The translations under genes were made by a program, and so were the position numbers. From positions 124,001 to 188,000 of the forward strand of contig CAWIVF010000009.1 of NCBI GenBank assembly GCA_963839535.1: 64,000 nucleotides of DNA, given 5' to 3'. Of this stretch, positions 17,026 to 25,881 are shown in pieces. The notes under the pieces are model-generated. The model was not told where the DNA came from, made no database searches, and saw only the letters and a program-made list of their open reading frames with translations. Every line of letters begins with the position of its first letter. Positions within the stretch are counted from its first letter, which is position 1. This stretch comes from RHKX01 sp963839535. Lineage in GTDB: Bacteria; Actinomycetota; Thermoleophilia; Solirubrobacterales; 70-9.

Positions 17026-18129
17026 CAGCCCTCCAGCCCCAGGCCGAAGGGAAGGGTCAGGCGCGCCGCGTCACGGGCGCCAAGATGGGAGAGGGCGCCG
17101 GGTCGCGCGACCCGCGCCATGTAGCCGAGCTCGGCCTGCACCTGGGCGTCGACGCCGGCGATGGCGCTGCCGGCGCCGCAGAGGACGATCTCCTCGACCG
17201 CGACGGCAGCCTCCTGGGCGCCGTAGTAATCGAGGGACAGGCGCAGCTCGCCGGCGAGCCTCGCGACGCCCTCGATCAGGGTGTCGCGGGCGGCCACGAC
17301 GGTCTCGGTCTCGCCGTCGATCTCCTCGACCGGCCGCTCGAGGCCGACGTGGAGGAGCCACTGACGGGCGTGCTCGAGGGTCAGCCCGGACCTCTCGCTG
17401 AGGCCCTGGACGATGCCCTCGAGTCCGAACTGGGAGACGCGGGTGAAGAGGCAGTTGGGGCCCTGGGCGACGGCCAGGTTGATGTTGTCGCCGAAGTTGC
17501 AGAGGAGGCGGGCCGGCTGATGGACGAGGAGCGGCTCGCCCTCTCCCGCCCGGTCCTCGTAGCTGGGAAGAACGGCGGTCGGCGCCTCGTCGGCGAGCGC
17601 GCGGATCATCGCGAAGGCGGAGACGTCGATCCCGATCGGCTTCAGGCCGGCGGCGCGGACGGCTTCGGCGAGGTTCTCGACGGTCTCGCGGCGGGCGGCG
17701 GCGAGGACGACGTCCATCTGCCCGCTCTCGCGCAGCTCGGGGGTCGGCTCGAGCACCTGCCAGTCGAGGATCGCGTCGTCGAGCGGCATCGGGATGTGGT
17801 CCTGGGCCTGGAACCTGATCGCGGTCTCGAGCTCGGACTTGTCGGTGATCACCGGGATGCGCAGCGTCCGCACGACGACCCGCTGGTTGGCGATGCCGAC
17901 CCGGACGTTCTTCGGAAGCTTGTGCTCGGTGAAGAGCTGCCTGATCGCCTCGCCGAGCGCCTCCGGATCGGAGACCTCGCCGTCACGGGCGAGCCCCGGC
18001 TCGAGCGGCGCGATGCCGGTGCGCGCCGACGCTGACGGAGCCGTTGACCGCGACCTCGACGGCGGCGATGCTGTCGGCTTCGATGTCGAGGCCGACGGTG
18101 TTGGTTTGGGAGCGCTTGCTGAGCTGCAT
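17025..18129 (-). CDS. pilM: type IV pilus assembly ATPase-like protein PilM, one frame break
   Basis: Actin/FtsA-like cytoplasmic protein that binds the PilN tail. The native start is ATG 18129: MQLSKRSQTNTVGLDIEADS, with GLDIEADSIAAVEV as the first nucleotide-binding motif. One base too many near 18020-18026 shifts the frame. The rest (KNVRVGIANQRVVVRTLRIPV, FQAQDHIPMPLDDAILDWQVL, AGLKPIGIDVSAFAMIRAL, CNFGDNINLAVAQG, SLDYYGAQ, IVLCGAGSAIAGVD) matches PilM throughout and ends at 17025. A GGAGG lies about 13 bases before the start. It is the first gene after pilD. Confidence 0.88.
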
Positions 18130-18204
18130 GGTGATCGTCGCACCTCCATCGGCCGACCCTGCGAACTTCTTGAGCGCCGGGGGCGCTCATCCGCAAGGCG
18201 GCAT

Positions 18205-18969
18205 TCAGGCGTCGAAGAAGGTCCCCGTGTACCAGTCGACGATCTCGGGCCCGACGAGCACCGCGATGACGCCGCCGAGGGCCAGGAACGGGCCGAAGGG
18301 AACCTTGCTGCGCCGCGCCGCGGCGCCATCCCGGGCGATCAGGCCGAGCCCGAAGATCGAGCCGGAGAGGAAGCCGATCAGCAACGCCGGGATCACCGCC
18401 GAGCCGAGGTAGATCCCCATCATCCCGGCGAGCTTCACGTCCCCCATCCCCATCCCCCGCGGGTAGGCGAGGGCGACGATCAGGAGGAAGCCGCCGGCCC
18501 CCGCGCCCGCGATCAGGTGCTCGGGCAGATCGCCGGAGTCGGTGATCGCCACGATGGCGATTCCCGCGACCGTACCCGCCGCCACGACGACGTTCGGGAT
18601 GATCCGCCGCTCGAGGTCGGTCAGCGTGATCACCGCGAGGAACGCCGCGAAGGTGCAGCCGAGGACGACCTCCCCCGTCCCCTCGTCGCGCAGGACGAGG
18701 TAGATCGCGCCGAAGGCGAGGCCGAGCGCCGCCTCGATCAGCGGATAGCGGATCGGGATCGGCTGGCCGCAGTGCCGGCAGCGCCCCCTGAGCAGGAGCC
18801 AGGAGACGACCGGGATGTTGTCGTAGCCGGCGACGAGCTCGCCGCAGTTGTCGCACTTCGAGCGGCCGGTGACCCAGGACTCACCCTGGCCGCTGCGGTA
18901 GGCGACGACGCCGGCGAAGCTGCCCAGCGCCAGGCCGAGGACGACGAGGAAGAGCAGGGTGGCGATCAC
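18205..18969 (-). CDS. pilD: prepilin peptidase / N-methyltransferase
   Basis: Membrane aspartic protease that removes the leader of type IV prepilins and methylates the new N-terminus. The 254 residues include the zinc-binding tetracysteine of the methylase domain (C39/C42 in KCDNC and C64/C67 in RCRHC). About seven membrane helices follow, with catalytic Asp118 in TLTDLERR and Asp177 in RGMGMGDVKL. All key residues are present and the frame is intact. Its substrates should include the pilA, pilV-like and pilW-like products just upstream, each of which has a recognisable type III signal. Confidence 0.95.
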   Translation of the reverse strand: MIATLLFLVVLGLALGSFAGVVAYRSGQGESWVTGRSKCDNCGELVAGYDNIPVVSWLLLRGRCRHCGQPIPIRYPLIEAALGLAFGAIYLVLRDEGTGEVVLGCTFAAFLAVITLTDLERRIIPNVVVAAGTVAGIAIVAITDSGDLPEHLIAGAGAGGFLLIVALAYPRGMGMGDVKLAGMMGIYLGSAVIPALLIGFLSGSIFGLGLIARDGAAARRSKVPFGPFLALGGVIAVLVGPEIVDWYTGTFFDA

Positions 18970-19026
18970 GAGCCGAGGCTATCTGTGGGGTCGCCCGGAT
19001 CCGGCGGCGGAGCCGCCGCCGGGACC

Positions 19027-20319
19027 CTAGGACGTCGGGATGATCCGGAAGGTGCCCTTGACGCCGGCCGGGCGTGCCGTTCGAGTAGAGGTTGGCGAAG
19101 ACGTTCGAGTCGTAGACGAAGTTGGGCGAGCCGCTCGATCCGGTCGAGACGCCGCCGCACTTGTCGATGATGATCGCCCCGTAGACCGCAGCGGCACCCG
19201 ACAGCGTCAGGACCGTGTTCTGGTTCGCCGGAGGTGCAGGTCGGGGTTGCTGCCCTGCGAGTTGGCGTTGTAGATCAGCCCGTAGTACTTCGAGTTGCCG
19301 CCGAGGCTGAGCGTGCCGCCGCCCATGATCACCACGCCGGGGGCCGCGGCCGAGTTGATCGACCCGCCGGTGTAGGAGCAGTTGGCGTTCTCGATGTAGA
19401 TGAAGGCGCCGGCCAGGCTCGACGGGCAGCCGGTCGCGTAGTAGGTCGGGGGGGTCGGCGGTCTGGGCACGCGTGCTTGAGCCGGGCGAGGGCGGCGCTG
19501 TCGAGCGAGGCGGATCCCGGGATAGGTCGTCTGGTAGGCGCCGGCAGGAGAGAGCTGGCCCTTGTTCGGGTCGTACCCGAGGCAGGTGTCGCTGGCAGTC
19601 GGCGCCGCGGTGGTGCACGCGGACGGCGACGTTGGCGGCGGTTGCGGAGGTCCCCTTGGCGTCGACGATGATCTTCTTGCCGGTGTTGGTGGTCCTGAAG
19701 AAGCCGGCGGTGATCGCGTTGCGGGGAACCGTCTCGAGTCGCTGCGAGCTCTGCGCGACGAGCTGGACCAGGACGCTCTTCTCGCCCTGGACCGTGGCCT
19801 CGGCCCGGATCCAGACCGCGCCGTCGGGGGTCGTGCTGGCGCCCTTGAGGTCGCAGGCGCAGGGCGCCGGCGACTTCGTTGCGAGGGCCTCGTCGTAGTA
19901 GTCGGAGCCCGCCCTCGTCGTCGATCACCCGGACCGACCATGTGGGGACGTGCAGCCGTGCCGAAGTCCGTGCCGCCGTTGGGGAAGCCGTCGCTGGTGC
20001 GTCGTGAAGTTGGTGGCGAGCGACGTTGCCCGGGCAGCGGCGACGAGGGGGTCGTCGACTGGTTGCAGGCTCCGTACGCCAGGGCCGCGCTCGAGGGCCA
20101 GTCGTTCGAGACGAGGAGGACCTGAGAGTTCAGAGCGCTCTCGGCAAGCCGGAAGGCCGCCTCCTTGGCCCGCTCCTCCGCGGTCTGGTGCGTCTGCACG
20201 TTGACGGCGGCCAGCAGCGCGGTGCCGAGGACCAGCACGATCGCCACCGTCGTGATCGCCGGGATCAGCGCGAGCCCGTCCTCGCGGCGCAGCCGGTTGA
20301 TCAGTGCGAGCCAGCTCAT
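19027..20319 (-). CDS. PilX-like pilus assembly protein, several frame breaks
   Basis: ATG 20319 gives MSWLALINRLRREDGLALIPAITTVAIVLVLGTALLAAVN then QTAEERAKEAAFRLAESALN. This is a PilX-type N-terminal hydrophobic helix plus amphipathic helix, where GLALIPA replaces the usual G-F-T-L-x-E. The remainder is readable only by switching frames at least four times. Recoverable pieces are VWIRAEATVQGEKSVLVQLVAQ, LDSAALARLKHACPD, AGAFIYIENANCSYTGGSIN, APGVVIMGGGTLSLGGNSKYYGLIYN, LTLSGAAAVYGAIIIDKCGG and the end GTFRIIPTS before TAG 19027. The C-terminal beta-solenoid-like segment resembles polymer-forming domains of secreted PilX proteins. Corrected length is about 430 residues. Confidence 0.65.
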
Positions 20320-20326
20320 GAGACCG

Positions 20327-21256
20327 TCACCTGTCTGCGTCGATCGAGCCGATCTGGCCACCGGAATCGGTGACCTCGAGCCGGACCGTGTAGGTGCCCG
20401 CGCCGGGCGCCCAGTCGAGCAGCCCGCCCGTCCCGATCTGGGCTCCGGTGTCGGTCCTGAACCAGGCGTAGGTCATGCTCTGGTTGTCCGGGTCGGAGGA
20501 GCCGCCGCCGTTGAGCAGAACATGCCCGGCGCCCGTCGGCGAGGAGGTGAAGGACGCGACCGGCGCCTGGTTCTGGTTGCGCAGGAACGCGGAGCCCTTG
20601 AGCTCGGACTCGCCCGGCTGCGCGGTGGTGTTGACGTCGACGAAGAGATCGATGCCCACCGCCGTGATCGCGCTGAGCGTCGTGCTGTCGTAGGTGAAGG
20701 CCGGACGGGCGGCGCCCGCGTAGCGGTTGGTCACGTCCTGGACCAGCGTGGTGGTCGTGATCGCCGCGCCGGCGGGCAGTGACCCCGGGGTGAACGGGCA
20801 GGCGGGGGAGCCCTGTCCATGGGTTCGCGGGCGGCGTCGCGGTCGTCCAGGTCTCCTTCTGGGCGATCAGCACCTCGGTCGCCTTGCTGCCGGGAGCAGG
20901 GTCGGCGGGGAGGCAGTAGCGGACCCGGGTGATCCCCCACTTGTTCGCCGAGGTCGCGGGCGGGAGCGGTGCCGTCGACGGTCTGGAAGGTGAGGTCATA
21001 GGCCCCTGCCCCCTCGATCACGGTCGGGCCCGTTCGCGTGCTCGCCGCCGTCGCGGAGCTCGCGGACGATCCGGTCGATCGCGGTGCGGGCGGCGTCCTG
21101 GCTGTCGTTCTTCCGCGTCGTCCGCTGCGCGTTCGCCTGGTACTGCGTCAGGGCGGTGCCGATCAGGACGAAGACGGCGATGGCGAGGGACGCGCCGACG
21201 AGCAGCTCGACCATCGTGAAGCCACGCTCGTCCCGGATTGAGCTGCGGCGGGTCAT
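20327..21256 (-). CDS. PilW-like minor pilin with C-terminal PKD domain, several frame breaks
   Basis: ATG 21256 (overlapping the previous stop as ATGA) gives MTRRSSIRDERGFTMVELLVGASLAIAV. This is a class III signal with cleavage after G and methylated F, though M replaces L and E is at +5. Helix residues and TAIDRIVRELRDGG follow, typical of PilW/PilJ. After frame changes near 21020, 20945 and 20815 the middle (YDLTFQTVDG, NKWGITRVRYCLPAD) and C-terminus are readable. The last 80 residues, NQAPVASFTSSPTGAGHVLL ... DWAPGAGTYTVRLEVTDSGG, are a PKD (polycystic-kidney-disease) beta-sandwich. A pilin tipped with PKD suggests an adhesive minor subunit. Confidence 0.7.
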
Positions 21257-22909
21257 CCGATCACCACGTTGCTGCAGGTCGACTCCTGCATGTGGGTGTC
21301 CACGGTGGTGATGCAGTACTTCTGGTTGACGCCGCCCGGCCGCGGGGAGAAGTCGGTGAAGCCGGTCAGGCCGGCGTGGAGCAGGTAGTCGTAGCGGTCG
21401 GTCGGGATGACCGGCGACGCCCCGGATGCCCAGCGGTAGATGCGGTAGGCGTAGACCGCGTCTCCGGCGTCGGGGTCGGTCGGGCTCGTCGGCAGCGATG
21501 CCGGTCAGCGAGATGGTGCCGTCAGCGTTGTTGACGAGCTGCAGGGAGTTCGTCGGCAGCGGCTTCGGCGCGTGGTTGCAGAGGTTCACGTCGATCTGCG
21601 CCGTCGAGGTCCCCTCGCGAGGCGTGGTTCCGTTCATGGTCCACCGCGACCACCCAGTACTTGAGCGTGGTCGACGGCCGCCAGCAGGGGCAGGGTGCAG
21701 GACGTCCTCTGGGAACCCTGGGTGGTCCAGTTGATCGGGGCTGGCCGGCGGGGTCAGGTCGGTGTAGGCGGTGACGCTCTCGTCGGCCGTCTGGTTCAGC
21801 AGCACCGGGGTGGCCGTGCCGGCCTGACGGTAGATCCGGTAGTAGAGGACGTCACGATCCGCGACCGGCAGCCAGTCGACGTCGACGCCGCCGGCCGTCC
21901 CGTTGCCGGTGATCCTCAGGTCGCGGCCCGACGACGTAGCCGCCGGGGGCGGCCGGGACCTGCCGGTTGACGACGACCTGGACGCTGCCGGTGGTTCCCG
22001 TCAGGCCGTTGCTGGAGTACGCGACGGCGCTGATCTCGTAGTTGCCGTCCTGGACCCGGGTGGAGCTCGCCATCGTCCCCAGGGTCCAGGTGAACGTGGC
22101 GGTGCCCGTCCCGTTGTTCGGGGTCGCCGTGCCGGCGTAGGAGCCGTCGACGTACCAGTCGAGCCGCGTCGCGCTGCCCTGGATGTCGCGGTGAACTGCT
22201 GCGAGGTGGTGGACGTGCTGGTGATCTGCGGAGTCGCCGGACAGGAGCTGCCCGTCGGGCGCAGACAGGTGACCGACGGCCCGTTGAGCCCGCCCGAGGA
22301 GATCAGGGTCACCGCGCGGGCGTTGGCGCTGTCGCGGGTGCCGCCCCAGCGCACGTCGACCACCACGCGCTTGTAGTCGTCGGCGTCGGTATCGGAGGAG
22401 CCGCTGGCGGCGACGTCGGAGCAGTAGGGCCCGCCGACGCTGTGGCTGCCGTAGCCGTCGCTCGGGTCGTCCATCGAGCAGACGGAGACCTTGACGGTGT
22501 AGGTGATGCCGGAGCGCTTGATCTGCCATGTGCCGGCCGGGCTCGAGGGGTCGGCGGCGAGGCCGGGCTGCGCCTGCAGGCCGGTGACGATCGCGCTGGT
22601 CGAAGAGCAGGGGTTGGCCGGGCTCGAGGGCGCCGAGCAGCCGTTGGAGAGCTGGTCGTAGGAGACGTTGCCGTTCACCGCGCGAGCGCCGTCGGCGACC
22701 TCGCGGGCGAGGTTGACGCCCGAGGTCCGGGCGTTGTTGGCGAAGGTGGTGCTGTTGGCGGTGTTGACCATCAGCAGCGCGCCGAGGATGCCGACCAGCA
22801 GCAGGAAGATCGCGATCATCACCTCGACGATCGAGAAGCCGTCCTCCGCGGCGGCGGCCGGCGCGAAGCGTTCGCGCGCTCGCCGATGCAATGCCCTGAT
22901 GGGGGTCAT
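21253..22909 (-). CDS. PilV-like minor pilin with fibronectin-III-like domains, several frame breaks
   Basis: ATG 22909 gives a long leader MTPIRALHRRARERFAPAA then EDGFSIVEVMIAIFLLLVGI, a class III prepilin signal with conserved E at +5 and typical PilV sequence GALLMVNTANSTTFANNART. After about residue 220 the frame changes repeatedly (near 22190, 21925, 21700 and 21480). The recoverable text includes LDWYVDGSYAGTATPNN, VQDGNYEISAVAYSSNGLTG, GVDVDWLPVADRDVLYYRIYRQAG and YRIYRWASGASPVIPTDRYDY, two or three fibronectin-type-III or Ig-like modules, ending NVVIG at 21253. Corrected size is about 550 residues, far larger than ordinary pilins. Confidence 0.68.
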
Positions 22910-23001
22910 GCCGGGATCATCGGCCGATCGCGCTTTCACCTTGAGGCTGTGGACGCACGCGGGGACAAACCGCTCGTCCCGGCGGAAACCGCAGCAGAAA
23001 G

Positions 23002-23033
23002 CGAACGAGGCGGGCTCGCGCCCGCCTCGTTCG
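23002..23033 (-). terminator. hairpin terminator downstream of pilA
   Basis: CGAACGAGGCGGG and CCCGCCTCGTTCG form a perfect 13-bp stem with a 6-base loop. On the minus strand it is followed by CTTTCTGC, and on the plus strand by ATTCCTT. It lies 47 bases after the pilA stop and should separate the abundant pilA message from the minor pilin genes. Confidence 0.7.
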
Positions 23034-23049
23034 ATTCCTTCATCAGGTC

Positions 23050-23067
23050 CTCGAGTCAAGACTCGAG
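23050..23067. repeat. short perfect inverted repeat after pilA
   Basis: CTCGAGTC-AA-GACTCGAG, an 8-bp stem with a 2-base loop, 13 bases beyond the pilA stop. It may protect the 3' end of the pilA message or pause polymerase before the main terminator. No T-run follows. Confidence 0.6.
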
Positions 23068-23079
23068 AGCCGGCTGGAC

Positions 23080-23522
23080 TTACGGGTTCCAGAAGCCGGA
23101 GCTCGGGCACCCTGCGTTGGCGTTGCCGCCGGTCGAGGTGCAGGGGTAGGTGACCGTCCCCGTGCTCGCTCGGGTGACCGAGAACGTGTTGCCGGTCGAC
23201 GAGGTCGCGGTCACCGTGTAGGTGTTCGACGTCGGCGAGTGGCACCGGAAACGGTGCTCTTGATCGTCGGCTCGATCGCCTGCAGCTTGGCAAGCGTCGC
23301 GCCTGCGTAGGAGCCGTTGTTGTCGGTCGCGTAGGACTCGATCGCCGTCTGGGCGCTGTTGGCCTGCGCCTTGGCGTCGGAATCCTTGGCCTTGTCACGC
23401 TGGCTGAAGAACGCGGGGATCGCGATCGCGGCCAGGATGCCGAGGATCAGCATGACGACGAGAAGCTCGACCAGGGTGAACCCTGACTCCTCGCGACTCC
23501 GGGTACGGAGCTTGTCCAGCAT
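23080..23522 (-). CDS. pilA: major type IV pilin, one frame break
   Basis: Structural pilus subunit. ATG 23522 is preceded by a strong ribosome-binding site (CAGGAGGGTAACT). The leader MLDKLRTRSREESG is followed by FTLVELLVVMLILGILAAIA, a textbook class III signal with E at +5. Then come IPAFFSQRDKAKDSDAKAQANSAQTAIESYATDNNGSYAG and a short globular domain. A one-base shift near 23240 puts the last 45 residues (SPTSNTYTVTATSSTGN ... SGFWNP, with two Cys that could form the pilin disulfide) in another frame, ending TAA at 23080. Corrected length is about 147 residues. Longer upstream in-frame starts exist but lack any signal. Confidence 0.9.
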
Positions 23523-23673
23523 AGTTACCCTCCTGGGGTGGTCTCGTGGAGCCAGAACCTGTCGCCATGGGGATTCAGCGGACGCATCGAAGCGCTGGCA
23601 CATTCCTTTGATGCACCGCCTATCGGCTCGGCCATGGGCCACCTTGAGCAAGATCGGGTGCGGCATGGACATT

Positions 23674-23697
23674 CGTCTAGGGGCTAGCCCCCAGACG
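23674..23697. repeat. hairpin in the pilA upstream region
   Basis: CGTCT-A-GGGG-CTAG-CCCC-C-AGACG, a nearly perfect inverted repeat centred on CTAG, in the 200-base gap between pilA and the divergent plus-strand gene. It could be an operator for either gene or a hairpin in the pilA leader. A second palindrome, GCTTG-A-CAAGC, lies at 23710-23720. Between the hairpin and pilA the leader can also fold GCGG(T)GCATC with GATGC(GT)CCGC. Confidence 0.5.
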
Positions 23698-23722
23698 GCC
23701 CTGGGACCCGCTTGACAAGCCA

Positions 23723-24168
23723 TTGGCCGCCCGTCGCCTGATCATCATCCTGGTGCTGCTGCTGGCCATTTCGGTCGGTGCGGCGGCCCTCGCGCCGGAG
23801 CGGCAGGGCTCTGAGACGACCAGCGCGGAGGAGAGCACCGACTCCTCCACCCCCCAGGACCAGTCGGGTGAGGATCAGGCGACGTCGTCGAGCGCGGCAT
23901 CGTCGCCTCGGTGGAGAAGCCCGAGACCGTCCGCGTGGCGGTCGGCGACCAACTGAGGCTGAGCGTGACCTCGAACGAGCCGCTGGAGATCGAGATCGCT
24001 CAGCTCGGGGTGATCGCCAACTCGGACCCCGTCGCGCCGGCGCTGTTCGACCTGCTGCTGACCGAGCCGGTCGATGCCGCGATCACGGACACGAGCTCCG
24101 GCGAGGTCCTCGGCCGGGTGGTGGCGACCGAGCAGGCGGCGAAGAAGGAGCAGCCGGAGCCGAAGTAG
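23723..24168 (+). CDS. small membrane-anchored or secreted protein, one frame break
   Basis: Not a recognised family. TTG 23723 gives AARRLIIILVLLLAISVGAAALAPERQ, an N-terminal membrane helix or signal peptide, then a Ser/Thr/Glu/Asp-rich stretch. A one-base shift near 23897 moves the readable continuation (SERGIVASVEKPETVRVAVG ... LRLSVTSNEPLEIEIAQLGV) to the next frame, ending KKEQPEPK at 24168. The second half looks like a single small beta-sandwich, with terms such as VTSNEPLEIEI and PALFDLLLTEPVDAAI. Its stop lies 30 bases before the F420-type oxidoreductase on the same strand, so the two may be co-transcribed. It diverges from pilA. Confidence 0.6.
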
Positions 24169-24200
24169 GGTCCGGCCTCCGAGCAAACCGAGGAGGCGGC

Positions 24201-24644
24201 GTGGCGAACATCCCAGGGGTCGACCGGGCGTGGCCCGTTCTCAACCGGCTGATGGGCGGGCACACGGCCATCTATCGCGCCACCGGCGGCCGCATCGGCT
24301 ACCGCATGCCGGGCCTGCGGCAGATGCTGCTGCTCGACCACGTCGGTGCCAAGAGCGGCGTTCGCCGAACCTCCCCCCTCCTCTACATCGACGACGGCGA
24401 CGACGTCGTGCTCGTCGCATCCAAGGGCGGCTTTCCGAAGCATCCAGCCTGGTTCCACAACCTCAAGGCGAACCCCGACACGACCGTCCAGATCCGCTCC
24501 GAGAAGCGCCCCGTCCGCGCCCGCGTCGCCACCGACGCCGAACGGGATCGCCTCTGGCCCAAGGCGGTCGAGCTCTACCCGAGCTACGACGACTACCAGC
24601 GCAAGGCGGAGCGCAAGATCCCGATGGTGATCCTTACTCCGTAG
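24201..24644 (+). CDS. DDN-type (F420/nitroreductase-family) deazaflavin-dependent oxidoreductase
   Basis: The 147-residue protein begins at GTG 24201 behind GAGGAGGCGGC. It shows the split-barrel signature of the mycobacterial Ddn/FDOR family: GGRIGYRMPGLRQMLLLDHVGAKSG, RRTSPLLYIDDGDDVVLVASKGGFPKHPAWFHNLKANPDTTVQI, and a C-terminus YQRKAERKIPMVILTP. In the family the K-G-G and P-A-W-F-H-N-L stretches bind F420H2 and the quinone or nitro-substrate. This implies the host makes cofactor F420. Function is probably quinone or xenobiotic reduction at the membrane; substrate not known. Confidence 0.87.
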   Translation: MANIPGVDRAWPVLNRLMGGHTAIYRATGGRIGYRMPGLRQMLLLDHVGAKSGVRRTSPLLYIDDGDDVVLVASKGGFPKHPAWFHNLKANPDTTVQIRSEKRPVRARVATDAERDRLWPKAVELYPSYDDYQRKAERKIPMVILTP

Positions 24645-24646
24645 GT

Positions 24647-24733
24647 AACTCCGGGCGAATGCTTCCGCTTCGCGTTGCGGCTCCCTCCCGGGAGGGGGCC
24701 CCACGCGAGGACGGGAAGCATTGCCCCGGAGTT
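24647..24733. repeat. REP-like nested inverted repeat between convergent genes
   Basis: Outer arms 24647-24666 (AACTCCGGGCGAATGCTTCC) and 24714-24733 match at 18 of 20 positions as inverted repeats. Inside is a perfect 14-bp palindrome CCCTCCCGGGAGGG (24683-24696). It fills the 110-base gap between the convergent oxidoreductase and Rho-N genes, so it may act as a two-way transcription end. The nested, non-coding architecture resembles dispersed REP/BIME-type elements, but no second copy was found by eye in this window. Confidence 0.55.
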
Positions 24734-24753
24734 GGCTAGGTGCCCCGTCCGGG

Positions 24754-25014
24754 CTAGTGGTTTCGTAAGGCCTTGATCAGCTCGTCCTTGTTCATGTCCG
24801 AGCGGCCCTCGATGCCGATCTCCTTCGCGCGGTCCTGGAGGTCGTCGACCGTCCAGTCCTCGTAGTCGCCGGACTCGCCGCCCTTCTTGCTGACGTCGGT
24901 GCCGGCGGCCTTGGCGTTGGCGATCCGGGCGGCCTTCTCCTTGCTCTCGCCGTCCTCGCGGAGCTTCTCGTAGAGCTCGTCGTCCTTGACGCTCGGTCCG
25001 TGGTCCTTCGCCAT
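24754..25014 (-). CDS. small Rho termination factor N-domain (SAP-like) protein
   Basis: 86 residues from ATG 25014, which has a strong GAGGAGG ribosome-binding site 6 bases upstream: MAKDHGPSVKDDELYEKLRE then SKEKAARIANAKAA. This N-terminal half is the short DUF seen in many actinobacterial small proteins. The C-terminal half, WTVDDLQDRAKEIGIEGRSD then MNKDELIKALRNH, is a Rho-N/SAP-type helical nucleic-acid-binding motif. Likely a small nucleic-acid or stress-associated protein; no further role visible. The upstream frame stays open into the TSUP gene, but the ribosome-binding site argues for a separate start. Confidence 0.8.
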   Translation of the reverse strand: MAKDHGPSVKDDELYEKLREDGESKEKAARIANAKAAGTDVSKKGGESGDYEDWTVDDLQDRAKEIGIEGRSDMNKDELIKALRNH

Positions 25015-25076
25015 GGGAAACCTCCTCGTCTGGCTCGCGGTCTGCCCCGCGGATACCCGCCGCCCCGGGGCGACAA

Positions 25077-25831
25077 TCAGAGCGACGAGCAGCAGGATCG
25101 CCGCGATCCCGACCACCACCACCGTGGCGCGCAGGGCGGTGTCCGGCAGCCGCCGCCCGATGCCGGCGCCGAAGAGGCCACCGGCGGTCGATCCGACCGC
25201 GATCAGCAGCGCCGGCAGCCAGGCGACCTCGGCGGCGAAGACGAAGACGATCGCGGCGACCCCGTTGGCGATGCCGGCCAGCACCGCCCGCACGGCGTTG
25301 AGCTCGCGCAGGTCGTCGGGGAGCGAGATCGCCAGGGCCGCGAACAGCAGGATCCCCTGCCCGGCTCCGAAGTAGCCGCCGTAGATCCCGGTCCCGAAGA
25401 TGCCGCCGAGCAGCAGCGGGCCACCGTGCGGCCGAGTGCGCCTCCCGGCGAGCCGCAGCCCAGCGCGAGATCCGCGGCTGGTAGACGATCAGGATCAGCG
25501 AGATGGCGATCAGCACCGGGACGATCCGCTTGAACGAGTCCTCCGGCAGGCTGAGCAGCAGGACCGAGCCGATCAGCGAGCCCGCGATCGTCGCCGGCGC
25601 GTAGCGCAACAGCCGCCTCCGGCTGCCGCGCAGCTCCCTGCGATATCCGACCGCCGAGCTGGCCGCCCCCGGCACCAGCCCGATGTTGTTCGAGACGTTG
25701 GCGACGATCGGCGGGTATCCGACCGCCAGCAGCGTCGGGAACGTGATCAGCGTGCCGGAGCCGATCACGGCGTTGATCGCCCCGGCGGCGAACCCCGCCG
25801 CGAGCACCAGGATGACCTCGAGTCCGCTCAC
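25077..25831 (-). CDS. TSUP (TauE/SafE) family membrane transporter, frame broken
   Basis: Sulfite/organosulfonate or other anion exporter family. GTG 25831 gives SGLEVILVLAAGFAAGAINAVIGSGTLITFP, the first TSUP repeat with the G-x-x-x-G-x-G-G-x-x-x-x-P-like motif, then YPPIVANVSNNIGLVPG. A one-base shift near 25434 moves the second half to another frame (PLLLGGIFGTGIYGGYFGAGQG, ELNAVRAVLAGIANGVAAIVFV, ALLIAVGSTAGGLFGAGIGRRLP, ATVVVVGIAAILLLVAL), the second repeat. About eight membrane helices. The stop at 25077 is my choice and requires one more small shift; otherwise the frame reads through into the Rho-N gene. It is not a pilus gene although it sits beside pilC. Confidence 0.8.
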
Positions 25832-25881
25832 CTGCGGATCTTGACGGACCCGGATGGGGCCCGATGGTCAGGAGAGGCGGA

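Noticed and set aside
23523..23673. c-di-GMP-I (GEMM) riboswitch in the pilA leader
   Set aside because: The conserved core (ACGCAAAGC and the GGGCAAACC-like loop) is not present.
24754..25831. TSUP transporter and Rho-N protein as a single fused gene
   Set aside because: The frame is open through both, but a strong GAGGAGG site 6 bases before ATG 25014 and a TGA at 25077-25079 in a neighbouring frame fit two separate genes with one indel.
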